Source: an uncultured Bacteroidota bacterium
GTDB lineage: Bacteria; Bacteroidota; Bacteroidia; Flavobacteriales; Flavobacteriaceae
Reading direction: 5' to 3'
Assembly (NCBI GenBank): GCA_902516925.1
Contig: CABYAF010000001.1
Span: forward strand, 124,001 to 188,000
Length of the DNA stretch: 64,000 nucleotides
The translations under genes and the position numbers were made by a program. Within the stretch, counting starts at the first letter, position 1, and each line of letters begins with the position of its first letter. Below, piece by piece: positions 55,812 through 63,342 of this stretch. The notes below the pieces were generated by a model. That model was not told the origin of the DNA, did no database searches, and saw only the letters and a program-made list of their open reading frames with translations.

Positions 55812-55915
55812 TCTTATAACATTTAATTGTTAAACACTATATAAGAAACTCAAATTATCTATTAGATTGCCTTATAGTTAAGATTTTTTCTTATTTTAGT
55901 TAGTAATATAAACCA

Positions 55916-56116
55916 ATGCTACTTAATTCAAAAAGTATTTTTTTAAGAAGAGTTCGTGAAGCTCAATTGCTAAAAAAAATCAGCAAACGAACTGCCAATC
56001 ATTTTATATCAGTATATAAGAAATTTGATTCTAATAAAAGATCAGAGGCGGATGAAAAAGCTGATGAATTACTTGCAGAGTTAATTACTGAGTCTGCATT
56101 AAAACAAAAGAGTTAA
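55916..56116 (+). CDS. Small hypothetical helical protein (66 aa)
   Basis: A 66-residue, highly charged, predicted helical protein (FLRRVREAQLLKKISKRTAN; RSEADEKADELLAELITES). No signal peptide or family is recognised. It stands alone, 104 bp after the DUF5916 pair, and its stop codon directly abuts the stop of the convergent RidA gene. The charged, lysine/glutamate-rich composition argues for a real small protein, perhaps nucleic-acid- or protein-binding. That is only inference. Confidence 0.5.
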   Translation: MLLNSKSIFLRRVREAQLLKKISKRTANHFISVYKKFDSNKRSEADEKADELLAELITESALKQKS

Positions 56117-56575
56117 TCATTTAGTTGCCCAGCATTCAATCTCTATCTTAGCTCCAAGAGCTAGACCTGAACCGGCAAAAGTGCTTCTAGCTGGTAGATT
56201 GCTTCTGCTATTAAAAAACATTGTATATGCTTTATTCATTTCAGCATAATCATTTATATCTTCAAGCATACAGAGGCATTTAAATATTTTATCAGAATTT
56301 GACCCAAGATCATTTAGGATCATCTCTATATTATTTAATATCTGTATTGTTTCAGCATTAATCCCCCCATCAACAATCTTTCTTGTCCCTGGTTCTGATC
56401 CTACTTGACCCGAAACATAAATTATATTTCCGACTATTGATGCGTCTGAAAACGGAAAGTCGAGTTCTTTTGATTTTTCACTTACAAAATATTCAGCATC
56501 ATTATAAGTCTGAGTTGTGCAGCCACTAAATAAAAATAAAATTGATAAAATCTTTATTCTAAAACTATGTATCAT
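56117..56575 (-). CDS. Exported RidA-family lipoprotein
   Basis: A 152-residue RidA/YjgF protein with a lipobox (ILFLFSGC, C19 from ATG 56575). RidA hydrolyses reactive 2-aminoacrylate-type imines. The family segments are present: IIYVSGQVGSEPGTRKIVDG, ILNNIEMILNDLGS, LEDINDYAEMNKAYTMFF, and the substrate-binding Arg and Glu in LPARSTFAGSGLALGAKIEI. Cytoplasmic RidA is usual; anchoring outside the cytoplasm is unusual. The start at 56575 is used because it gives a standard lipoprotein signal; a longer frame from 56605 adds ten unlikely residues. Confidence 0.88.
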   Translation of the reverse strand: MIHSFRIKILSILFLFSGCTTQTYNDAEYFVSEKSKELDFPFSDASIVGNIIYVSGQVGSEPGTRKIVDGGINAETIQILNNIEMILNDLGSNSDKIFKCLCMLEDINDYAEMNKAYTMFFNSRSNLPARSTFAGSGLALGAKIEIECWATK

Positions 56576-56751
56576 ATTATGTATTATTAATACATTAATG
56601 TACAATAATATTTAATTGTAATGTATATAAAAAATGAAATATTTAATAAGATATTATCAAATATTTCGTATAAATATTTATTTGTGTAAATAAAATTGGT
56701 ACATAATTAATACACTTTATAAAAGATACATATAATAAATAATATAAGTTA

Positions 56752-56759
56752 TATATTTG
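56752..56759 (+). promoter_or_regulatory. -7 box for the NTF2-like lipoprotein at 56776
   Basis: TATATTTG, 16 bp before the ATG. The region 56606-56775 is extremely AT-rich and otherwise carries nothing recognisable. Confidence 0.45.
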
Positions 56760-56775
56760 TGATTAAACAATTACA

Positions 56776-57279
56776 ATGAAAAATTCAATTTTTACAATAC
56801 TTTTTACAACTGCTATTTTTATAGTTGGATGTGAATCTAACATGACAGAAAGATCTATTGGTTTTGTTACTGGAGAAAATTCTGATACTAAATGGCATCT
56901 TGGTACACAAGACGCTATTGATATTGTCTCAACTGTTGATGAATTTTGGACAATCCAAGATTATGAAGGAATGAGACCATATTTTGCTGACTCAGTTGAA
57001 GTCTTTCAGCCTGATGGCACTTATACCAATACTTTTGATTCTTTTATTGAATCATTAAGCTCTCAAGAATTTCCCACATGGTCATATAATTATGCATTTT
57101 CTGTTGATCTTGATCCAACTATAGGTGGTGAATATGTACAAGCAGGGTTTTCAGTAAATTACCCAGCAACAGACAATAGTGAAGAATACACAGATTTACA
57201 TCACGAAAGCTATTATGTAGTTGATGGCAAAATTATAACCTTAAATCAATTCGCCATTAGAGGGGACTCTGATGAGTAA
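56776..57279 (+). CDS. NTF2-like/SnoaL-type lipoprotein (copy 1)
   Basis: A 167-residue lipoprotein (FIVGC, C19). After a short linker it has the nuclear-transport-factor-2-like pattern: a first helix (IDIVSTVDEFWTIQDYEGMR), ADSVEVFQPDGTYTNTFDSF and a beta-rich end (HHESYYVVDGKIITLNQFAI). Members bind small ligands or act as isomerases or hydrolases. The ligand here is unknown. It is the first of three such lipoproteins within 2 kb. Confidence 0.75.
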   Translation: MKNSIFTILFTTAIFIVGCESNMTERSIGFVTGENSDTKWHLGTQDAIDIVSTVDEFWTIQDYEGMRPYFADSVEVFQPDGTYTNTFDSFIESLSSQEFPTWSYNYAFSVDLDPTIGGEYVQAGFSVNYPATDNSEEYTDLHHESYYVVDGKIITLNQFAIRGDSDE

Positions 57280-57401
57280 TTGTTAAGAAACTGTAAATAA
57301 CTCTTTACGAGATTATTAACTACAGATGTATATATTCCTTAAATTGAAGTATGTCTAAATAATTGGTTAATAGTCTTAGACTTGTCACTTTGACATCATA
57401 A

Positions 57402-57433
57402 AAAAGCCCTCAAGTTAAGTCTTGAGGGCTTTT
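57402..57433. terminator. Bidirectional Rho-independent terminator
   Basis: A 13-bp stem (57402-57414 with 57421-57433, core GCCCTCAAG/CTTGAGGGC) with a six-base loop and T-tracts on both strands. It lies 122 bp after the NTF2-like copy 1 stop on the plus strand and 97 bp after the copy 2 stop on the minus strand. Confidence 0.88.
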
Positions 57434-57530
57434 AATTAACCATAAACCAATTTATGTTCGCTTAACGAACAAGTAAATCTATTAAGATTTTATTTCTTTC
57501 GCTGTAATGATTCTGTTAAATTATTAACAA

Positions 57531-58052
57531 TTATTCAAAAGAATTTCTGACTTCGTCAAAAGACGCATATTCAGTAGCTGTATGAACTTTTCCATCCTCA
57601 TTAAATGTTAATACTGCATAATGCTTTGTTTTAGCTGTTTTCCCAGATGCGGTATTTTTCATACTCCAAGTACCATACATTCTAACATTATTAGGGCCAG
57701 ACATTGCTTGAGAGACAGGATATGTGTTCCCTCCCCAAAAACCTACATCTGTTCCAGGTAATCCATCTCCTTCAGAATATGTCATTTCATCAAATGTCTC
57801 CATCCAGTATTGAATACTCTGCTTCAATGATTCCATACCTACAGTATCTCCATTAGGGCCTGTCCATTTTATTGAATCCGCCATAAAAGAAATCGCTTTT
57901 TCTAAGTTTTCTTCTTCAAAACCCTGAATCCAGGTATCTTTTATAGTTTGTACATTTTGTTCAAAAGTATTTGAGTCCGTCTCACTAACTCCTGAAGTTG
58001 GAGCCTGACATGAAACAAATAAAATTATTAATAATATAGCTAGTTTTCTCAT
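57531..58052 (-). CDS. NTF2-like/SnoaL-type lipoprotein (copy 2)
   Basis: A 173-residue lipoprotein (LLIILFVSC, C15). NTF2-like features: NVQTIKDTWIQGFEEENLEK, SFMADSIKWTGPNGDTVGME, SLKQSIQYWMETFDEM and the terminal KHYAVLTFNEDGKVHTATEY. It resembles the next gene (58131-58655) in layout and length and probably arose by duplication. It has its own -7 box (58074-58081), just behind the terminator of that gene. Confidence 0.78.
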   Translation of the reverse strand: MRKLAILLIILFVSCQAPTSGVSETDSNTFEQNVQTIKDTWIQGFEEENLEKAISFMADSIKWTGPNGDTVGMESLKQSIQYWMETFDEMTYSEGDGLPGTDVGFWGGNTYPVSQAMSGPNNVRMYGTWSMKNTASGKTAKTKHYAVLTFNEDGKVHTATEYASFDEVRNSFE

Positions 58053-58073
58053 AATTTATTTTTTTATTATTCT

Positions 58074-58081
58074 CAAAAATA
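58074..58081 (-). promoter_or_regulatory. -7 box for NTF2-like copy 2
   Basis: TATTTTTG on the minus strand, 21 bp before the start at 58052. It lies immediately downstream of the copy 3 terminator, whose T-tract it follows. Confidence 0.45.
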
Positions 58082-58084
58082 AAA

Positions 58085-58107
58085 AAACCCCTGTTAATCA
58101 GGGGTTT
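58085..58107 (-). terminator. Rho-independent terminator of NTF2-like copy 3
   Basis: Stem 58085-58093 with 58099-58107 (AAACCCCTG/CAGGGGTTT), five-base loop, T-tract on the minus strand from the A-run 58081-58087. It lies 23 bp after the copy 3 stop. Confidence 0.85.
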
Positions 58108-58130
58108 AATTTATCAAAATAATACTTAAA

Positions 58131-58655
58131 TTATTTTATTGGATCTTCATCATATGCCTCAATAAACTTTGTTCTATCATAAAAAGCACCAGTCCACTGT
58201 ATCTTTTTATCTTCTCCAACAAAAAATGTTGCATTGTGATATGGAACTGTTATTGAAGTCTCATCATTTGCAAATGTTTGTGGTCCCCAGCTTAGAAGAA
58301 TATGAAAATCAAATTCCTCTCCACTTTCATTTGTATCAGTTCCTTTCATAGCCATATAGGTTGTATCCTCGCCTGAAGAAATCTGCCAAATACCTGTTGT
58401 TGTTTCGAGCATTGCTTTAATTTGATCTTTTCCTTCCATATTCACCCCATTTGGGAATGACCACATAGCAGTATCTGAATAAAGATCCATTACAGATTCA
58501 ATATCTCCAGAATTCATAGCCTCATATTGGCTATTTACTAACTCAACTAATTCAGTCTCATCTATTACAATTGGATAATCTGAGTCAGCCTGAGTTGGAG
58601 TTTCACAACTTATAATTGCGAAACTAAGTATTAATGTTAAGATTATATTTTTCAT
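58131..58655 (-). CDS. NTF2-like/SnoaL-type lipoprotein (copy 3)
   Basis: A 174-residue lipoprotein (LSFAIISC, C17). Its NTF2-like pattern is clear: LVELVNSQYEAMNSGDIES, VMDLYSDTAMWSFPNGVNME, KDQIKAMLETT and the closing FFVGEDKKIQWTGAFYDRTKF. It has the same plan and nearly the same length as copy 2. Ligand and activity unknown. It is followed by its own terminator. Confidence 0.78.
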   Translation of the reverse strand: MKNIILTLILSFAIISCETPTQADSDYPIVIDETELVELVNSQYEAMNSGDIESVMDLYSDTAMWSFPNGVNMEGKDQIKAMLETTTGIWQISSGEDTTYMAMKGTDTNESGEEFDFHILLSWGPQTFANDETSITVPYHNATFFVGEDKKIQWTGAFYDRTKFIEAYDEDPIK

Positions 58656-58716
58656 TTTATAAATTGATTTATAGTTATGTAATAAATATATAATATAAAT
58701 TTTATAAATTGTATTT

Positions 58717-59607
58717 ATGAGAAGAACTTATGTCATTCCTGTTTTTATTTTTCTCTTTTTTATTTCAGATATCATATTTGCTCAACAAATTATTCCATTA
58801 TATAATTCTGCTTTAGATTGTGATTTCAATAAAAAAGACAGAATTATCGAAGAAGGAGGGAGTACATATATATATGAAATTAAATCACCTGAAATATGGT
58901 ATTATCCTTCTGAAAACAAAGAAAGTAATAAACCTGCAGTCCTAGTTATTCCTGGTGGTGGATATACTTATCTTAGCATAACAAATGAGGGTATTTCAAT
59001 TGCAAAATGGTTAAATAGTTTAGGTATAGATGCCTTTATGTTAAAGCATAGACTTCCAAATAATTATTCTGGATCATGTAAACAAAGAGTTGCAATTGAA
59101 GATGGCCAGGCTGCTATTAATTTTATAAGGGATAACTCAACAAAATTTAAAATTAATCCAAATAAATTGGGAGTTATGGGTTTTTCTGCAGGTGGACATT
59201 TGGCTTCTAGTTTGTCAAATTTGAAAATAAATGATTCTAGACCAAATTTCTCTGTTCTTCTTTATCCAGTAATAACAATGAACCCTAAAGAAACAAATTC
59301 TTGGACATTTAGCAGTTTATTTGGAGAAAGTGCAACTGAAGAAATGATTCTAAGATTTTCAAATGAACTAAATGTTGATAGAAATACTCCACCCACAATT
59401 ATTATTCATTCTGATAATGATGAAGCTGTAATTCCTGAAAATAGTATAAGATATTATATGGCGTTAAGAAAAAACAATATACCTACAGCACTTCATATTT
59501 GGGAAGATGGAGGACATGGATATGGTCTAGGCAAAGGTAGAGGGTCAATTGAATCATGGCCTATAATTGTAGAGGAGTGGATGAAGAATAGAAATATAAT
59601 AGATTAA
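58717..59607 (+). CDS. Exported alpha/beta-hydrolase esterase (BD-FAE/acetyl-esterase-like)
   Basis: A 296-residue secreted alpha/beta-hydrolase with a signal peptide (PVFIFLFFISDIIFAQQ). The oxyanion loop is VIPGGGYTYLS. The nucleophile is S157 in GFSAGGHLASS. The acid is in IIHSDNDEAVIP and the histidine in WEDGGHGYGLG. The order and loops fit small-substrate esterases such as acetyl xylan or feruloyl-type bacterial esterases. No glycan-degradation cluster is adjacent, so the natural ester is unknown. Confidence 0.88.
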   Translation: MRRTYVIPVFIFLFFISDIIFAQQIIPLYNSALDCDFNKKDRIIEEGGSTYIYEIKSPEIWYYPSENKESNKPAVLVIPGGGYTYLSITNEGISIAKWLNSLGIDAFMLKHRLPNNYSGSCKQRVAIEDGQAAINFIRDNSTKFKINPNKLGVMGFSAGGHLASSLSNLKINDSRPNFSVLLYPVITMNPKETNSWTFSSLFGESATEEMILRFSNELNVDRNTPPTIIIHSDNDEAVIPENSIRYYMALRKNNIPTALHIWEDGGHGYGLGKGRGSIESWPIIVEEWMKNRNIID

Positions 59608-59621
59608 GATTAGAACTTTCT

Positions 59622-60146
59622 CTATTTGAAATATAAATCAAATTCCAAATTGATTTCGTCATCTACTTTCATTGATAGTAATGAAGGACGATCAATTAAA
59701 AACTCTGTCAAGGAAACAATAAGTTTTCCTGATAACTGAGTTTTACCATCAAGCTCAAAAACTTTAGCTGATACACTAATTTCCTTTTCAATTCCATGAA
59801 AATTCATAAGACCATTAATTTTAATTTGTCCGTTTTCTTTGTTAATAGAGGTAGACCTAAAAATAACATTTGGAAATTGAAGAGCATCAAGAACTCTCAA
59901 TGAATTACTATCAAGGTTGGAATTACCACTTCTAAAATCACTAACCTTTGCTATAACCCCAATATTTGTAATGGTTTCGTTCTCTATTTGAATTAGTCCT
60001 GAAATATTTTTGTTTTCAGCAGACCATTTGTGTAAAAAATGTTTACCAGTATAATTAATAGTAGATCTTTCTGAATCAACTTTTTTTATTTCTTGAGCAG
60101 ATAAATTAAATGTTACAAGTGCTAATAATAAAGGTATTGTTCTCAT
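59622..60146 (-). CDS. YceI-family protein
   Basis: A 174-residue exported protein (signal LLLALVTFNLSAQ) with the YceI lipocalin-like barrel: SERSTINYTGKHFLHKWSAE, FRSGNSNLDSNSLRVLDALQ, FPNVIFRSTSI and GLMNFHGIEKEISVSAKVFE. Members bind polyisoprenoid quinone-like lipids in the periplasm. It overlaps the upstream membrane gene by 1 bp (TAATG), so the two are coupled. Confidence 0.88.
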   Translation of the reverse strand: MRTIPLLLALVTFNLSAQEIKKVDSERSTINYTGKHFLHKWSAENKNISGLIQIENETITNIGVIAKVSDFRSGNSNLDSNSLRVLDALQFPNVIFRSTSINKENGQIKINGLMNFHGIEKEISVSAKVFELDGKTQLSGKLIVSLTEFLIDRPSLLSMKVDDEINLEFDLYFK

Positions 60147-60781
60147 TAAAAATCAAATATTATAGTAACCATTGCAAGAGTATAACTTGCAACTGCAGTA
60201 TAAGCAGAAGCTTTATGTATCTTTTTATAACTTTTATTCCCTTGTTGTTTGTCAGCATATATATTAGTAACTATCATTGCGGGCACATGAACATTCGCTA
60301 ATATTTTATGTAGCCTAATATTACTCAGTCCTTCTTTTTTTCTGCTGACAAGTGGAGGAGGAGTAAACAAAGATAGACCAGCCCCTGTAAAATAAGTTAC
60401 AGTTACAATTTTACCTAGTGTTTTATGTGTTTCATATACACTGTAATCACCATTGTATAATTTACCTCCTAATATGCCCTGATAAATCATTCCTGCAAAA
60501 GTTATATAACCAATTATTTGATGTGCCTTTAGCATTCTTTCTCTTACAACAAGTTCTTTTTCTCGATTTTCAAGACTAAGTTTTACAATTCCTGTTTTTC
60601 TAAGTAAACCTTTCTCCCCCCATAAAATTCTTTGACTAAAAATCATTTTTTCAGGAAGAAGACTTGGCTTTTCAGTATTAATCAGATTCTCGAATTCTTC
60701 TGTAAAATCTTGAGCAGAACAATTAACACTGGAAATTATTGCGAACAAGCTTAATAGAATATTTCTCTTTAATTGGAGCAT
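60146..60781 (-). CDS. Membrane protein with b561-like histidines, coupled to YceI
   Basis: A 211-residue membrane protein: a signal segment (LLSLFAIISSVNCSAQ) and four hydrophobic helices in the C-terminal half. Histidines stand at helix ends in a regular pattern: KAHQIIGY, YETHKTLGK, RLHKILANVHVPAM and KIHKASAY. This resembles di-heme cytochrome b561-type electron carriers, which in proteobacteria are often encoded beside yceI. The family is not firmly assigned, and heme binding is an inference from the histidine pattern and the coupled YceI gene. Confidence 0.65.
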   Translation of the reverse strand: MLQLKRNILLSLFAIISSVNCSAQDFTEEFENLINTEKPSLLPEKMIFSQRILWGEKGLLRKTGIVKLSLENREKELVVRERMLKAHQIIGYITFAGMIYQGILGGKLYNGDYSVYETHKTLGKIVTVTYFTGAGLSLFTPPPLVSRKKEGLSNIRLHKILANVHVPAMIVTNIYADKQQGNKSYKKIHKASAYTAVASYTLAMVTIIFDF

Positions 60782-60957
60782 TTTAAGTTATAGTTATGGA
60801 TAGGCTTTCTCCAGCAAGAGTAATTGTTGGACAAGTATTCTGTAAAAACTTTTTTCTTTTCATATTAAATAATGATCAAATCTAATATGTATATTGAGTA
60901 TTAGTACATAATTTCATATTTTTAATATTCTTTTAACTAATTTAAATTAAGGTCTTT

Positions 60958-62046
60958 ATGACAAAAATTTATGTTAACCCGGACATTGTGAAAGCAGAGA
61001 CTTTGCCTGCTATATTTTATAGAAGTAATTCATATTTTGAAGAACTTAAAGAAAAAGTATTTATTAAATCATGGCAATTTGTGGGTCATAAATCTATCTT
61101 GCCTATTAACATAAACACTTATCCATTTGAATTTATCAAGAACTATGTTGAGGAGCCTTTATTACTCGTAAAAAATAAAGATGAAAAAATAAGTTGTCTT
61201 TCAAATGTTTGTACTCACAGAGCTAACATTATAATAAATAATAAAGGTAATGTTAGAGACTTGAGATGTATGTACCACGGTAGAAAATTTGATCTTGATG
61301 GTAAATTTAAGTCAATGCCGGAGTTTAGTTTGGCAAAAGAATTTCCAAGGGATTGTGATGATCTAAAAGAATTTCCAATTGCTAATCTTGGTCCTTTTAT
61401 CTTTGTTGGCTTAGAGCCATCTTTTGATTTTGAGTCTGTTTGCTCAAAAATTAATCAAAGAATATCATTCTTGCCAATGGATCATATAGAATATCGTCAA
61501 GACCTAAGTAAAGATTATATGGTAAATTCTCACTGGGCACTATATTGTGATAATTATCTTGAGGGATTTCATATCCCATTTGTTCATAATGATTTGAATG
61601 AAGTTTTAGATTACGAAAAGTACGACACTGAAATTGATGAATATTTTAATCTCCAAATAGGTTATTCTAAAGATGGAGATGAGGCAGTGTTTGATTTTCC
61701 TAAAGATCATCAAGATTACAATAAAAATATTTCAGCATATTATTATTGGATATTTCCAAATATTATGGTTAATGTTTATCCATGGGGAGTCTCTATTAAT
61801 GTAATCAAGCCTATAAATATGAATAAAACCAAAGTTTCTTTCTTAAGTTATGTATATGATGAATCTAAATTAGAATTAGGAGCAGGAGCAAATCTTGATA
61901 AGGTTGAAAGAGAAGATGAATTTGTTGTAGAAGGAGTAAATAAAGGTTTAAAATCAAGATATTATTCAACTGGTAGATTCTCGCCTACCATGGAAAAGGG
62001 CGTCCATCACTTCCATAGTTTATTGTCCAAATCAATTAATTCTTAA
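60958..62046 (+). CDS. Rieske-type ring-hydroxylating oxygenase alpha subunit
   Basis: A 362-residue Rieske non-heme-iron oxygenase. The [2Fe-2S] ligands are C85 and H87 (NVCTHRAN) and C104 and H107 (LRCMYHGRKF). The mononuclear iron site is H205 and H210 (DNYLEGFHIPFVHNDL) with D320 in KVEREDEFVVEG; D198 bridges subunits. The wording is closest, by my reading, to choline/glycine-betaine/stachydrine-type monooxygenases and marine phenylpropionate-like members; the substrate cannot be fixed. No reductase or ferredoxin gene is adjacent, so electrons must come from elsewhere. It lies 8 bp upstream of an M20 amidohydrolase. Confidence 0.9.
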   Translation: MTKIYVNPDIVKAETLPAIFYRSNSYFEELKEKVFIKSWQFVGHKSILPININTYPFEFIKNYVEEPLLLVKNKDEKISCLSNVCTHRANIIINNKGNVRDLRCMYHGRKFDLDGKFKSMPEFSLAKEFPRDCDDLKEFPIANLGPFIFVGLEPSFDFESVCSKINQRISFLPMDHIEYRQDLSKDYMVNSHWALYCDNYLEGFHIPFVHNDLNEVLDYEKYDTEIDEYFNLQIGYSKDGDEAVFDFPKDHQDYNKNISAYYYWIFPNIMVNVYPWGVSINVIKPINMNKTKVSFLSYVYDESKLELGAGANLDKVEREDEFVVEGVNKGLKSRYYSTGRFSPTMEKGVHHFHSLLSKSINS

Positions 62047-62054
62047 ATTTAATT

Positions 62055-63341
62055 ATGAAAAAACTATTATTTATTTTCGTGTTAAGCTCCACAATTGTTC
62101 ACTCTCAGGACTACAGAGTTGAAAAAGACAGAATCATTGAACTTTTTGAGAACTTGAAAAAGTTTGGAGTAAATGAGAATCAAGGAAATGATAGAGTGGC
62201 ATATAGTGATTTTGAAATTCAGGCAAGGGAATATATTTCAAAGAAACTTGAAAAAACTAGTGCTAAAGTTTATACTGATTTTGCCGGTAATCTTATTGCA
62301 CATTATAATCCAAACAATAGTAACTTAAAACCAATTTTATTTGGCTCTCACGTTGATGCTGTTCCTAATGGAGGGCACTATGACGGAGCAGCTGGTGTAA
62401 TACATGCAATTGAAGTTTTACAGACTGTTCATTCAAAAAATATTTTATTAAATCATCCACTTGAAGTAATAGTTTTTTCTAATGAAGAGGGGGGGCTTTT
62501 TGGAAGCAAAGCACTTGCAGGTAAAATCAATCAGCAGACATTGGATGTTATGACTATTTCAGGATACACCAATGGAGAGGGCGTTGAAAGGCTTGGTGGA
62601 AATGTTGACAGGATATATGAGGTAAAAAGAAATATTGGTGATATCCATGCTTTTCTAGAAATGCATATTGAACAAGGGAATAATCTTTACAGTAGTAATA
62701 CTGATGTAGGGATTGTTGAGGGAATCGTAGGTCTTAAATGGTGGGATGTAACCGTTACAGGAACTACTAACCATGCGGGTACAACACCAATGAACCAAAG
62801 ACAGGATGCCATGATTGCTGCTTCTAAGTTTGTATTGATGGTTAATGAAACTGTTAACTCATATGAAGGTTCACAAGTTGGCACTGTTGGTAGAATCTCA
62901 GCAGAACCAGGAGTCCCAAACGTAATTCCTGGAATTGTAAATTTAAGTTTAGAATTAAGAGATTTAAGTTCAAAGAAGATTTCAATTATTTACAATAAGA
63001 TTATAGAAAATACAAAGATTATTGAAGAAGAGACAAAAACTAAATTCTCTTTTAGCCCAATTGATGCCACTGGAGATCCTGCATTGATGGATAGAAGAAT
63101 AATCAATATACTTAGTGAAGTATCGGATGATCTTGGATATAGCTCTATGTTAATGCCAAGTGGAGCAGGTCATGACTCCCAGACTATGGCATTGATTGCA
63201 CCAACAGCAATGATCTTTGCTCCAAGCAAGGATGGGATAAGTCATTCTCCCAAAGAATATACAGATTTTGAAATGCTAGAGAAAACAACCAATGTAATGC
63301 TTAATACTATCTTAAAAATTGATAAAGTTAAACTTGATTAA
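62055..63341 (+). CDS. Exported M20 family amidohydrolase (carbamoylase/allantoate hydrolase type)
   Basis: A 428-residue zinc-dependent hydrolase of the Zn-carbamoylase/allantoate amidohydrolase branch of M20. Metal ligands appear in order: SHVDAVPNGGHYDGAAG (His, Asp), FSNEEGGLFGSKALAG (Glu pair), MHIEQGNNLYS (His) and PSGAGHDSQTMA (His). The dimerisation lid TGTTNHAGTTPMNQRQDAM carries the substrate histidine. Unlike cytosolic relatives it has a signal peptide (LFIFVLSSTIVHSQ), so it should act in the periplasm. It is followed at 1 bp by an amidohydrolase gene. Confidence 0.9.
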   Translation: MKKLLFIFVLSSTIVHSQDYRVEKDRIIELFENLKKFGVNENQGNDRVAYSDFEIQAREYISKKLEKTSAKVYTDFAGNLIAHYNPNNSNLKPILFGSHVDAVPNGGHYDGAAGVIHAIEVLQTVHSKNILLNHPLEVIVFSNEEGGLFGSKALAGKINQQTLDVMTISGYTNGEGVERLGGNVDRIYEVKRNIGDIHAFLEMHIEQGNNLYSSNTDVGIVEGIVGLKWWDVTVTGTTNHAGTTPMNQRQDAMIAASKFVLMVNETVNSYEGSQVGTVGRISAEPGVPNVIPGIVNLSLELRDLSSKKISIIYNKIIENTKIIEEETKTKFSFSPIDATGDPALMDRRIINILSEVSDDLGYSSMLMPSGAGHDSQTMALIAPTAMIFAPSKDGISHSPKEYTDFEMLEKTTNVMLNTILKIDKVKLD

Positions 63342-63342
63342 A

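Noticed and set aside
57456..57470. GTTCG/CGAAC hairpin between the NTF2-like genes
   Set aside because: Five base pairs, no T-tract, next to a much stronger terminator.
60796..60885. 29-codon frame starting MDRLSPARVIVG upstream of the Rieske gene
   Set aside because: No ribosome-binding context, no conservation known and no neighbour support; likely chance.
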